DNA of 49,921 nucleotides from Nitrospinaceae bacterium (GTDB lineage Bacteria; Nitrospinota; Nitrospinia; Nitrospinales; VA-1): assembly GCA_029261455.1 (NCBI GenBank), contig JAJDBH010000152.1, positions 1-49,921 of the forward strand, given 5' to 3'. The notes beneath the pieces were generated by a model, which had not been told where the DNA came from, made no database searches, and worked only from the letters and a program-made list of their open reading frames with translations. The translations under genes were made by a program, and so were the position numbers. Positions 25,912 to 35,479 of this stretch are shown here, piece after piece (positions within the stretch are counted from its first letter, which is position 1; every line of letters starts with the position of its first letter).

Positions 25912-28900
25912 TGATTCGATTTAGTGCAATTCGAAACTGGGTGGTTTTAGGGTTGGTGTTGCCAGCTATATTTCTTTCTCAGCTTTCTTCTCAAGCTTCT
26001 CCCGCTCTCAATATTCCCATTCAGATTACATCCAACCCTGGTGAAGATTTTGCTCCCACCGTTTCTGCAGATGGGAAGGTGATGGTTTATGTCTCGGACA
26101 AGTCCGGAAACCTGGATTTGTGGTTAAAACACGTGGGGCCGGGAATTCAGTCCCCTGACCGAAGACTGACTTTTCACAGCGCCGAAGATGGCAGTCCTGA
26201 AATCAGTGCAGATGGGAAAAAGGTGGCGTTTGTTTCTCACCGTAGTGACCCGAGGGGGGATATTTATATTCTCGACATGTCTGAAAAGGAAGCCCAACCG
26301 ATCATCCAGAAACCGGGAGAGGAAAGAGACCCCATCTGGTCGCTGGACCAGAAAGCATTATATTTTTCATCCCGTTCATCGAGCTCGGCTCCACCTGTTA
26401 TCGAAAAAGTTGAACTGGATGGGGCGAAACGCACAGAACTTTTAAACCCGGGCGGTGTGAACTTGTCATTGTCTCCTGATGGAAAGTACCTCGCCTTTGT
26501 GACAGGTGAGACTCACAGTGACTTAAAAGTCTATAACCTAGAAACCAATTCTGCTCAGGTTTTGACTCAAGGACCGTTCATAGATGTATCTCCTCGCTGG
26601 TCTGTGGATGGAACGTCTATTCTTTTTGCTCGCTATCAAATTGATACCAACCATGATGGACAGTTAGGCATTGACGATAATCCTGATATTTGGAGTGTTG
26701 AGTTTAATGCCGGACAAGCGGGCAGATTTCGTCAACTGACCAACAGTTCTACCTATGACTTCTTGCCGCGCCCCTTAGATGAAAAACACTTTTTGTTCAC
26801 CTTTCATCGTAAAGGGAATTCAGATGTGTGGAAACTTCCTCTTGATGGAACAATGCCAGAGGGATCAAACCTGGAAGAAAACGTTTGTTCTGACTGGACC
26901 GCTAGTTATTCCTGTGTACTGGTGTTGAATAATGCGGAAGTGTCGTCCCGAACTCGATATCGTTTAGCTAGGCAACTTCTGAGGCTGGGGCATGCTGAGT
27001 CGGCACGACCTATCCTTAATAATGTTCTGGAAGAAGGGACTGATGATAAAGCATATCAAGGACTCTCCAAAATAGAACTTCTTCTTTTAAGTTTGCAGGA
27101 TGAAGGTTTGAAGAGAGAGTCTGGTTTAAAGGCATTGGAGAAAATTATTGCGGAATACGCAGGGGTGGAGGCAGTCGAGGCGAGAGGTTTGCTGGAAATG
27201 GGGAACCTGTCCTTTGCTTTAGAAGAACCCGGTAAGGCTCTGAAGTATTTCCAGAATGTGATACAGAAATATTCCTCCGAACGCGAAATTTCTGCGGAGG
27301 CGGCGTTTTCCCAGAACCGTATTTATGCTTTGGTTGGGGATCGGGAAAAACTGATCGAGTCGTTGGTTAATGTGGTGCGAGATTATTCTGATGTTACGTA
27401 CTGGAAGAAAAAGTCAATAGAAGCTGTTCTCCAACTTTATGAAGACCACCCCACGCTTGATAAAAAGGTTTCCAGCCTTCAGGCTTTGGCTGAAACCGAT
27501 CTTTCAATGCTGTCAGCCATTGTGCAGAACCGCATTGGCGAACTTTATCACCAGGCAGCGGAAAACCTTCTCGCTAAAGAGGCCTATCAGAAAACGATTG
27601 TTAAAGGAGTGGCAGAAGAAACTTTCAAGGCCCGTTTTGCGTTGGCGAGCATTTATGCCGAAGAGGAAAATTTTGACAAGAGCCTGAATATTTATCGAGA
27701 GATATCGAATAAGGCCAACGCTATAGAGCCACATGTTCAGTCTGCACGAGCAGGTCTGATACAAAAAACCTTGGAAAAAGGTGACTGGGAATTGCGTGTC
27801 GGTGAAGTAAAGCTGGCACGAAAAACATTTCTTCATCTGATCGAAACCTACCCCGAAACTGTGAAAGCACATCGTGGATATCTACAAGCTTCAGCGGCCT
27901 TGGGAAAAGAATCCGTGAGGTTTTATAAGGAGCGTTTGAAAGTCCGGCAGGATTCCGCTGTGGAGCATTATGCACTGGGGCTGGCTTTCACCTATCTTAA
28001 TCCTCCTGCGCTGGGTGAAGCTGAAGCGGAAATAGCTAAAGCTCTGGCGCAAAACTCTCAGGAAGTTTTTTTTCATCAAACTCTAGGTTGGATATATGAA
28101 CAGAAAGAGAGATTAGAGTCCGGTTTCATAGAAAAGGCGTTGCATGAGTACCAGATTGCTCTAGCGCTTAATAATGATGAAGATTTTCGGAACGAGGCCG
28201 ATCTGCTTCTCAATTTGGGTAATGGGCATTATTTACTGAATAACCCTTTGTCAGCTTATCATTATTATAAAAAACGCGAGGACAGTGAAGAACCTTTTCT
28301 CAATTCAGAGCGGGAGGCGGTTTACCGTCAACGGTTTGGTTCGGCGGCGTTCAAGTCGGGTAATTCCGAGTTGGCAGTAAAGCAGTTTAAGAAAGCCCTG
28401 AAGATTGTTGGGAACCAAAGTGAACTGGGCCGTATGGCAGAATTGCATGACCGAATCGCCTTGGCTTATCAGGATAACGGAGACTATGCCCGGGCAGTAG
28501 AGCATTTTACCAGGACCCTTGAATTAAACAGGCAGACGGGTAACGAGGCGGCTCTTTCCAGAACACTTCGGAATATCGCCAACAATATCTATTCGGGAAA
28601 TCAGAAGGAACACGACTCGGAAGAGATGACCCGTGCACTCAATCATTATTTTCAGGCAATTGAAAAGCTCGAGCAATTTGGCGCTGTGGACAAGAAAAAG
28701 AAATCGAGTGCCTTGATTGATGTGAACATAGAAGCGGGACTCGGGGAAGATGTGTCTTCAGCGGCGTATGGATTTGATAAGACAGGTGAAGAGAAACTGA
28801 TCTTTCATTACATTGGTAAAATCTATGGAGACTTTGGTCAGTATAAAAAGGCAATTGAATATTTTAAGAAAAAACTGACGTTAATACCTATCGGTTTGGA

Positions 28901-31900
28901 CGTAGGTACAAACATTCCTGTTCTGCTGGAAAAAGCACTTTTATTGAACCAGGTCGGTAACTATTATTTTCAGTTTGCCGATTATGAATCCAGTAAAGAC
29001 TTCTTTCGAAAATCTTTCGAGCTTTCCGAGAAACTGAACAACCGCCATGGAATGCTGGTCAATGCAGTGAACATGGGTAGTATTGTTCTTACCTTAAGTT
29101 CTGCCAGATCTCTAGTTTCATTGAATAACGACATTCACTCTTCGATTGGGATGCTAGAGAAGACAATAGCAACAGTGGATGAGTCCCTTACTGACCCGGA
29201 ACAGTTGATGGTTTTGCACAATTATTTGGGTATTCTTCACCACTTTCAAGGATTTCATTTAGACGCTGCGGCAAAAACCGGAAATGCCATAGAAGACCAA
29301 TTTAAATCAAGTTTCTTTGAATTGAAAAACCAATGGGGAAGCATCCAGAAATCCCTGCACAACTTTGAGTTGGCTTTAGTGCACGGGAAAAAGGTTGGTA
29401 AGGGCAATCCGGAAGTCTGGCAGAACCTGCAATGGACTCGTTATCTAGCGGGGATGAAACCGAAACCGCATAAGCATTCTGTCAAGGATCGCTGGCAGGT
29501 TGTGTATTCAAAAGCAAAACAAACGGATGAGGCTGAGCGACTTCCTCTGTTGCTGGAAGCAGAAAAAGAATTGAGTCGTTTGCCTTATGGTTGGGTGAAT
29601 CGTTCTGCTCTGGCTTTAGTCGAACAGCTTTATGAGGATATTGTTTTCCTATTGTTCAAGCAGGAGAAATTTGCTTTCGCATTCTTGTTTTCAGAAAAAG
29701 GTAAGAAACAGGTTCAAATCTCATTAACCCCTCCACTTGATTTTGCTGATGAGGATCGCCAGGCCTATTACGATGAGGTCATTACTTTTTCTGAACGTTT
29801 AAAGTCAGCATCTGAAGAGGAAGTGGATACTCTGCTGGATGAGTATCAGGAGTTTCTGGAATTAGCCGATGAAGATGATCCTGAGCTTGTTGACTGGGTT
29901 TCACCTCGAGTTCCTTCGCTGGATAGCTTGCAGTCTTCGTCAAATCCCTTGTTGCTAAAATTCCAACGCGTACATAATGAAATTCTGGTTTGGTGGATGC
30001 GTGCCGGTAAAATCAAAGGAAAGCGGATTGCTGGCAACCGCAAACTATTCGAATTGATTTCTGCAGAAAATGAGATGACAGAAGAGACAGTGGATAAGCT
30101 TTCCAGTTTTCTTTTAGAACCTCTAGTGAATGAGCTGGGTCAGAATTTGGAATCGGTGGTTTTGATTGCAGATGGAAGACTGGAATTTTTACCCTGGTCT
30201 GCAATGAGGCTGGATGCAAAACCTCTGGTAGAAACTAAAACACTGACATTCATCTCATCTTTGTCACAATGGCAACGATCAATAAAGTTAAAAAACCTTT
30301 ATAACTCCCGTCTCCTGAACCTGGATGCAGAACACCAGAAAAATGCAGAGACTGATTTTTCTACAGTTTTAAATCTCCATGGTGATAGAGCTAATCTAAA
30401 AAGTTTCTTAGAGAACTGGAGGCATTTTGGAGTGGTGAAGATTGAAAGCCCGGTGCGCTTGAGCCGCCTTGACCCATCTGCATCCTTCATTAGCTTGACT
30501 CGTCAGGTGAATCGTTTTCAGCGAATTCCTTTGTCGGCTCTTTATAAAGATCCTTTTGAATCGAATTTAATGGTGATGGCCAATGTCGAGCATGAGTTCG
30601 ACCCGTTTTTATTACTATCTCCAACTAGTTTGCTTTTAGAAGGATTGACTTTCAAAGGTTATCCGGGTGCTTTGCTCCATAGCGGAAAGCCGAATGAGAA
30701 ATTGCATCCTGAGTTAATGGGACACATCATGACAAACCTTAGGAAGGGGAGCCCTGCCGAATCGTTGCGCAATGCGCAAAGGCAACTTGCGAAAAAATAT
30801 CCCGGAAACTTTGAGTGGGCGCAGTACCGTTATTATGGTTTCCCCGGCATGAGTGAGGACGAAAAAACTGTGTTTGCCGAGGAGCACTTTCAGGGTAATT
30901 TGAAGAAGGGAGCGTCCGCATTTAAGCAAAAGAATTGGTTGTCGGTTATCAACTATTTAGAAAAAGCACTTGTCTTACAACCGTTTCTCCCAGAAAAAAA
31001 TATAGCGGGAAAAATATACAAAACTCTGGCTCAAGCGGCTTATAACCTTGAAGATTATCCCAAGGCCATCCTCTACCAAAAGCAAGTGTTGCCTCATTCA
31101 GAGGAAGATCCGGAAACCCTGGCGGAGGCATTATATTTTCTCGGGATTTTGCATTCCCGTACAGAGAACTTTCCTCTCGCAGTTGAGAATTTGAAAAAAG
31201 CCCTGAAGATTTTTGAGGAGAACGAAATTCTGGATCGTTTGGCAGAGAGCTATAGCACTTTGGGGATTGTGGAAGAAAATGCGTTGGACTACGACAACGC
31301 TCTCAATGCATTCAATGCTTCTATGACTATCAATGAAGAGATAGGCGAAGACTTGAGCCGAGGTCGTGAATTACGTCGTATTGGTAGGATTTATTATTTG
31401 CGACTCAATCGTTTTGCGGAAGCTAGAAAATTCTTCAGTCAAGCCTATGAATTATTTGTTGAACTAGAGCAGGTTGATCAACAGGTGGAATCCCTTTTGG
31501 AGCTGGGGCTGGTGGCGGAAAAAGAAGCAGATTTCAAGCAGGCTCTTGAGTTATATGGCAGGGCTCAGGCCCTTGCTGAAGAAGCTGATCTCAGGCCGGG
31601 TCTTGCCAAAGCCTTTTTATATCAGGCCAACTCCCATTGGTTTCAAGGGAACTATCAGCAGGCATTCAGGTTTCAAAGGCAGTCTTTAGAAATTGCCAAA
31701 AAGCTAAAGGACAAACTTCAGCAGGCCTTTATTCTGAATACATTGGGATTGATCCATTGGACGCTCAACGATCCTGGTCGGGCACTGGAAAACCTGAACC
31801 TGAGTCTGAAATTGGCAGAGGCATCTCACTCGCCTTTGGATATTGCTACAGCCTACAACAACATCGGCCTCGTTCACAGGAAGGAAAAACGGTATCCCGA

Positions 31901-33719
31901 ATCCATTGAGTTTTTTAAGAAAGCCTTGAAGAAAGATGAACAACTTAAATCTAAGTGGGGACAGGGCTATACGCATCGGAACCTGGGGATGAGTTTGTTA
32001 CGCATGGGGCATTTGGAAACTGCGGAAGTCCACCTCAAAAAGGCTGTAGAGCTCAGTCGTAAAATCGGCAATCGCACTAATCTGGTAAAAGCCATGCTGG
32101 AGTTGGGGAATTTGGCTTTGGAACGCAAACAGTGGGAACCTGCAGTTTCTTTGTTTCGGCAAACATTTGAACTCTCCAACCGTCTCAATGTTAAAGAGGT
32201 TTCATGGAGAGCTTTGCGAGGCGAAGGGTTTGCCTTAATTCAATCAGGAAAAAATGAACAGGCTGTAGATTCTTACAAAAAGGCTGTTTCTGTGGTGGAT
32301 GCCTTACGAGCGGCCATTAAAGTTGAAGAATTCCAGAACGGATTTTTGACCGACAAGCAGGATGTTTATAAAGAACTGGTTCTCTTACTTTTGAATATGG
32401 AGAAGGTTAAAGAGTCGTTTCAATTCGCCGAGCGTGCAAAGTCGAGAAGTTTTATTGACCTGTTAGGGAACCAGAAAATTAGTTTGAAGGATGATGTCAG
32501 CAGGAGCTTATATGAAGCCTTGAATCTGCAAAAACAAACGATTCGAAAAATCGAAGAGTCCTTGACGGTGGCCCGCAGTAGTGATGGAGGAGAGGACGGC
32601 AAACAACTGGCGGAAGAATTGGTGAAAGCCAGAAATAAGTATCAGGACCTTCTCATTGATGCCAAGGAACAGAGCCCGGAAATTTCCAGCTTTGTCACAG
32701 TAGATGCGATAAGTCTCGGATCCTTGCAGGAGTTATTGGAAGATTCGGTTGCATTAGTAGAGTACATGGTGACGGAAAAAGAACTGGTGGCCTGGGTGGT
32801 CACTAAAGAAAAGATAGAAGTTGCCCGTGTTCCGATAGAAGAGAAACGGTTGAACGATTTGGTTGCCGATTATCGCGAACGCATTCAAAAACTGGCGCCG
32901 GTCGAAGAGCAGGCTAAACGTCTGCATTCTCTGCTGATCAAACCGGTGGAGCCTTTTATAGAAGAAAAAAGTATTTTAGGAATTATTCCCCACGGGCATC
33001 TGCATTATATTTCTTTTTCTTCTTTAAAGGATGAACAGACCTATCTGTTCGAAAGATATCCATTGTTTTATTCTCCCAGTGCTTCGGTCATGCAATTCAC
33101 CTTTAAAGGAGTGGCAAAGCGGAGTCGAGATATAAAGGTGTTGGCATTGGGGAACCCAGACCTTGGTGACTTCAATTATGATCTTCCCCTGGCAGAAATG
33201 GAGGCCAACTCCATCAAGTGGGATTTCCCCAAAGTTGATGTGTTTACACGCGAGAACGCCACGGAGAGTTGGCTTCAGGAACATATCCACGAATATCAGG
33301 TCATACATATTGCTTCACACGGCGAGTTTGACCCGGTCAATCCCTTGTTTTCATCTTTAAAACTGGTGCGTACAGCAACGGAAGACGGTAACTTTGAAGT
33401 GAATGAAGTGTTTGGTTTGGAGATCAATGCCGATATCGTAACCTTGAGCGCATGCCAAACTGGACTTGGGGATATTGTTGGAGGTGATGAGTTGGTGGGG
33501 CTCAACCGAGCCTTTATCTATGCCGGCACAAAATCCATTCTTTCTTCATTGTGGAGAGTGAGCGATATCTCCACGGCTGTGCTGATCAAACACTTTTACC
33601 GGAATTATGGCAAAGAAAATAAGGCCGTGAGCCTGAGAAAAGCCCAGCTACTGGTCAAACGCCTTTATCCACACCCTTCCTATTGGGCAGGATTCAACCT
33701 TACTGGCGACTACCGATAG
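25911..33719 (+). CDS. Giant exported TolB-propeller / tandem TPR-CHAT protein
   Basis: 2602 residues. A signal peptide (about 1-30, ending near SSQAS) predicts export. Residues about 35-320 hold six TolB/PD40-type propeller blades (SADGKVMVYVSD, SPDGKYLAFVTG). TPR repeats fill about 345-1150, then a SEKGK segment and a CHAT-like domain (about 1340-1640) with ADGRLEFLPWSAM but Pro1514 and Thr1572 at the expected catalytic His and Cys positions. A second TPR block (about 1660-2140) follows, with AERAKSR and then a CHAT domain (about 2257-2602) with His2470 (IASHGEFDP) and Cys2515 (LSACQTGLG). CHAT proteins are caspase-like proteases that cut partner proteins after a trigger. Here an active copy follows an inactive one in one chain. 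The substrate is unknown. Confidence 0.9.
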   Translation: MIRFSAIRNWVVLGLVLPAIFLSQLSSQASPALNIPIQITSNPGEDFAPTVSADGKVMVYVSDKSGNLDLWLKHVGPGIQSPDRRLTFHSAEDGSPEISADGKKVAFVSHRSDPRGDIYILDMSEKEAQPIIQKPGEERDPIWSLDQKALYFSSRSSSSAPPVIEKVELDGAKRTELLNPGGVNLSLSPDGKYLAFVTGETHSDLKVYNLETNSAQVLTQGPFIDVSPRWSVDGTSILFARYQIDTNHDGQLGIDDNPDIWSVEFNAGQAGRFRQLTNSSTYDFLPRPLDEKHFLFTFHRKGNSDVWKLPLDGTMPEGSNLEENVCSDWTASYSCVLVLNNAEVSSRTRYRLARQLLRLGHAESARPILNNVLEEGTDDKAYQGLSKIELLLLSLQDEGLKRESGLKALEKIIAEYAGVEAVEARGLLEMGNLSFALEEPGKALKYFQNVIQKYSSEREISAEAAFSQNRIYALVGDREKLIESLVNVVRDYSDVTYWKKKSIEAVLQLYEDHPTLDKKVSSLQALAETDLSMLSAIVQNRIGELYHQAAENLLAKEAYQKTIVKGVAEETFKARFALASIYAEEENFDKSLNIYREISNKANAIEPHVQSARAGLIQKTLEKGDWELRVGEVKLARKTFLHLIETYPETVKAHRGYLQASAALGKESVRFYKERLKVRQDSAVEHYALGLAFTYLNPPALGEAEAEIAKALAQNSQEVFFHQTLGWIYEQKERLESGFIEKALHEYQIALALNNDEDFRNEADLLLNLGNGHYLLNNPLSAYHYYKKREDSEEPFLNSEREAVYRQRFGSAAFKSGNSELAVKQFKKALKIVGNQSELGRMAELHDRIALAYQDNGDYARAVEHFTRTLELNRQTGNEAALSRTLRNIANNIYSGNQKEHDSEEMTRALNHYFQAIEKLEQFGAVDKKKKSSALIDVNIEAGLGEDVSSAAYGFDKTGEEKLIFHYIGKIYGDFGQYKKAIEYFKKKLTLIPIGLDVGTNIPVLLEKALLLNQVGNYYFQFADYESSKDFFRKSFELSEKLNNRHGMLVNAVNMGSIVLTLSSARSLVSLNNDIHSSIGMLEKTIATVDESLTDPEQLMVLHNYLGILHHFQGFHLDAAAKTGNAIEDQFKSSFFELKNQWGSIQKSLHNFELALVHGKKVGKGNPEVWQNLQWTRYLAGMKPKPHKHSVKDRWQVVYSKAKQTDEAERLPLLLEAEKELSRLPYGWVNRSALALVEQLYEDIVFLLFKQEKFAFAFLFSEKGKKQVQISLTPPLDFADEDRQAYYDEVITFSERLKSASEEEVDTLLDEYQEFLELADEDDPELVDWVSPRVPSLDSLQSSSNPLLLKFQRVHNEILVWWMRAGKIKGKRIAGNRKLFELISAENEMTEETVDKLSSFLLEPLVNELGQNLESVVLIADGRLEFLPWSAMRLDAKPLVETKTLTFISSLSQWQRSIKLKNLYNSRLLNLDAEHQKNAETDFSTVLNLHGDRANLKSFLENWRHFGVVKIESPVRLSRLDPSASFISLTRQVNRFQRIPLSALYKDPFESNLMVMANVEHEFDPFLLLSPTSLLLEGLTFKGYPGALLHSGKPNEKLHPELMGHIMTNLRKGSPAESLRNAQRQLAKKYPGNFEWAQYRYYGFPGMSEDEKTVFAEEHFQGNLKKGASAFKQKNWLSVINYLEKALVLQPFLPEKNIAGKIYKTLAQAAYNLEDYPKAILYQKQVLPHSEEDPETLAEALYFLGILHSRTENFPLAVENLKKALKIFEENEILDRLAESYSTLGIVEENALDYDNALNAFNASMTINEEIGEDLSRGRELRRIGRIYYLRLNRFAEARKFFSQAYELFVELEQVDQQVESLLELGLVAEKEADFKQALELYGRAQALAEEADLRPGLAKAFLYQANSHWFQGNYQQAFRFQRQSLEIAKKLKDKLQQAFILNTLGLIHWTLNDPGRALENLNLSLKLAEASHSPLDIATAYNNIGLVHRKEKRYPESIEFFKKALKKDEQLKSKWGQGYTHRNLGMSLLRMGHLETAEVHLKKAVELSRKIGNRTNLVKAMLELGNLALERKQWEPAVSLFRQTFELSNRLNVKEVSWRALRGEGFALIQSGKNEQAVDSYKKAVSVVDALRAAIKVEEFQNGFLTDKQDVYKELVLLLLNMEKVKESFQFAERAKSRSFIDLLGNQKISLKDDVSRSLYEALNLQKQTIRKIEESLTVARSSDGGEDGKQLAEELVKARNKYQDLLIDAKEQSPEISSFVTVDAISLGSLQELLEDSVALVEYMVTEKELVAWVVTKEKIEVARVPIEEKRLNDLVADYRERIQKLAPVEEQAKRLHSLLIKPVEPFIEEKSILGIIPHGHLHYISFSSLKDEQTYLFERYPLFYSPSASVMQFTFKGVAKRSRDIKVLALGNPDLGDFNYDLPLAEMEANSIKWDFPKVDVFTRENATESWLQEHIHEYQVIHIASHGEFDPVNPLFSSLKLVRTATEDGNFEVNEVFGLEINADIVTLSACQTGLGDIVGGDELVGLNRAFIYAGTKSILSSLWRVSDISTAVLIKHFYRNYGKENKAVSLRKAQLLVKRLYPHPSYWAGFNLTGDYR

Positions 33720-33740
33720 CCTCCCTGTTTTTCGCAGCTG

Positions 33741-33947
33741 CTAACAGTGTCGAACTGGAATTTGTGGAAATTCTCGATCGAGTTTTTCCTTCAAACCTTT
33801 GGGCCTTTCAGGTTTTCTGCCTTTATTGACGGATGAAAGTCTTTCGGTTTCACGATACCGCCTCCAGTGTCTTTCATGTAATGATTTTGTTGAAAGAACC
33901 TTTTTGACTTTACCCTCGGCATTATAAATAGTGACTGGAAAAAACAT
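33741..33947 (-). CDS. Small basic protein, 68 residues, unknown
   Basis: The ATG at 33947 is preceded by a purine-rich, anti-Shine-Dalgarno-like stretch (AAGAGGGGGTGAGGAG). The product starts with an ordered-looking strand region (MFFPVTIYNAEGKVKKVLS) followed by a basic, Arg/Lys/His-rich helix (HERHWRRYRETER) and a charged tail, suggesting a nucleic-acid or protein binder. I recognise no family. It ends 21 bases from the CHAT gene stop, tail to tail. An imperfect palindrome (GAGG-TGAATTCA-A-CCTC, 33969-33985) lies just upstream and could be an operator. Confidence 0.5.
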   Translation of the reverse strand: MFFPVTIYNAEGKVKKVLSTKSLHERHWRRYRETERLSSVNKGRKPERPKGLKEKLDREFPQIPVRHC

Positions 33948-34121
33948 CTCCTCACCCCCTCTTAGTATGAGGTGAATTCAACCTCTATTCTCATAGTTAA
34001 TATAGGGTCGCAAACTATTTTTCTCACTTAAATTAAAGCTGAATGGCAGGAATATTTGTCTGCGGCAAAGGACCTCTTAGATTAGAAGTGAATGGTTTCT
34101 TATACCTATCAGGAGGTCATC

Positions 34122-34256
34122 ATGAATTTGCATTTTACTGAGCACTACGGGCATGTTGGGGGTGGGCGAGGGGATGCTCATCTGTTAAATTGGCAGCGGG
34201 TTATTTTTGTTGCATGTATGACTGTTATTTTCCTTGTTATGTTTGTTTTTCTTTAA
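34122..34256 (+). CDS. Small single-pass membrane protein, 44 residues
   Basis: Found by reading the 795-base stretch between the CHAT and HD-GYP genes. The ATG at 34122 follows a full AGGAGG site by 6 bases. The product has a His/Gly-rich start (FTEHYGHVGGGRGDAHLLNW) and one C-terminal membrane helix (VIFVACMTVIFLVMFVFL). The very strong ribosome-binding site and clean helix make it a likely real gene. Function unknown; the His-rich front could bind a metal. The rest of 33948-34121 shows only AT-rich sequence and the palindrome near 33975. Confidence 0.65.
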   Translation: MNLHFTEHYGHVGGGRGDAHLLNWQRVIFVACMTVIFLVMFVFL

Positions 34257-34295
34257 GAGCAGGGGTGTTTGGCTTAAGTTGCAATTCTAATATCT

Positions 34296-34323
34296 TTGAC
34301 AGTTTAAAAGCCGTAAGTATAAA
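34296..34323 (+). promoter_or_regulatory. Sigma-70-type promoter for the HD-GYP gene
   Basis: TTGACA (34296-34301), 16 bases, TATAAA (34318-34323). The predicted transcript begins near 34330, leaving a leader of about 180 bases before the HD-GYP start. I saw no known riboswitch motif in that leader. Confidence 0.55.
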
Positions 34324-34513
34324 AACTTTGTATTTAAATAAAACTCATGAGTCGAAGAGAATATAAAAATTATTGTTTTATCGGTAGTTGTGCGCTCTTG
34401 GTGAGGCTTTATGCTGGATGGGGTTATGCTCTGGGTTAGGCATAGTTCTTGCTCTTTGTAATGCTGTTGGTTATGGTTGATGAGTAACTTGTAATTTGAG
34501 GACCTAAAAGATC

Positions 34514-35476
34514 ATGCATGCCGAACAATATCATCCGATTGATATTAAAATTTTAGATAAAAATGCGGACTTGTCATTTAATATTTTTTCCAAGGTTCAG
34601 GGCAGTGATGAAGGCAGCTATGTTTTGTATGCCAGCAAAGAAGCCCGTTATCGCGATAAGGTGCGTGAGCTTTTGCAATCTTCAGAGCTTATGGAGGATC
34701 TTTATATTCATGAAGAAGACCTTATGGTTTATTTCGAGTACGCCACCAATTCCATGCGTGATTACGTCATAAACTCAGATGCATCTCCTGAAAAAAAAAT
34801 GGAAAAGGTTTATGACCTTTCCCGGGATGTCACTCACCAGTTTTTTGAAGCTAATTCCTCTCCCGAAATTCTCCGTGGTTCCGGTCAGGTTGTGGAACTG
34901 ATGGAAAAATGTATGAGTGATAACAAACTTGGGTTTCATGGTTTGAGCAGAATTATGGAAAAAGACTATTACACCTACACCCACAGCATCAACGTGGGGC
35001 TTTATTGTATGTCTTTTGCCCTTAAGATGGGTATGCCAGCTGATGAGGTCCATGAATTGGGGCTGGGGGGCATGCTCCATGATGTGGGTAAGTCAAAACT
35101 TCCTCAGGAAATTATTAATAAAAAAGGTGCCTTGACGGATGAAGAGTTTCAGGTGATTAAAAATCACACCGCGAGTGGTATGGAAGTTATCGTAGGGCTG
35201 GGATGCTATGGAGATAAAGTCTGCCAAATGGTGGGTCAGCACCATGAGAAATACAATGGCGAAGGTTATCATCAGGGTCTTGCCGGTGAGGATATCGCAC
35301 TGTTTGCGAGGATTTGTAAGTTAACTGATGTCTATGATGCCCTGACCACACGCCGCAGCTACAAAAAGTCTTTGAAAACGATGGAAGCACTTACCATTAT
35401 GAAGACAAAAATGGGGCATGAATTCGACCCCAAACTTCTGAACTCCTTCATCCGTATGATGGGTCCCGAGGCCTGA
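34514..35476 (+). CDS. HD-GYP domain protein (variant GYH motif)
   Basis: HD-GYP proteins hydrolyse the second messenger cyclic di-GMP. 320 residues. Residues 1-140 form an N-terminal domain I cannot name, of the type that precedes HD-GYP in diguanylate-signalling proteins. The HD domain (about 155-320) keeps HD (H189, D190 in MLHDVGKSKLP), the KNHT His, and HHEKYNGEG (H243, H244). The GYP signature reads GYH (G251, Y252, H253), so the Pro is replaced by His. The later KLTDVYDALTTRRSYK is intact. The metal ligands are all present, so catalysis is plausible. It has its own promoter. No receiver or membrane part is seen. Confidence 0.9.
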   Translation: MHAEQYHPIDIKILDKNADLSFNIFSKVQGSDEGSYVLYASKEARYRDKVRELLQSSELMEDLYIHEEDLMVYFEYATNSMRDYVINSDASPEKKMEKVYDLSRDVTHQFFEANSSPEILRGSGQVVELMEKCMSDNKLGFHGLSRIMEKDYYTYTHSINVGLYCMSFALKMGMPADEVHELGLGGMLHDVGKSKLPQEIINKKGALTDEEFQVIKNHTASGMEVIVGLGCYGDKVCQMVGQHHEKYNGEGYHQGLAGEDIALFARICKLTDVYDALTTRRSYKKSLKTMEALTIMKTKMGHEFDPKLLNSFIRMMGPEA

Positions 35477-35479
35477 TTA

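Noticed and set aside
34347-34439. 30-codon ORF in the HD-GYP leader
   Set aside because: No ribosome-binding site and an unremarkable product; probably chance.
34324-34513. Cyclic di-GMP riboswitch before the HD-GYP gene
   Set aside because: The leader is long enough, but I could not find the conserved core of either known class.
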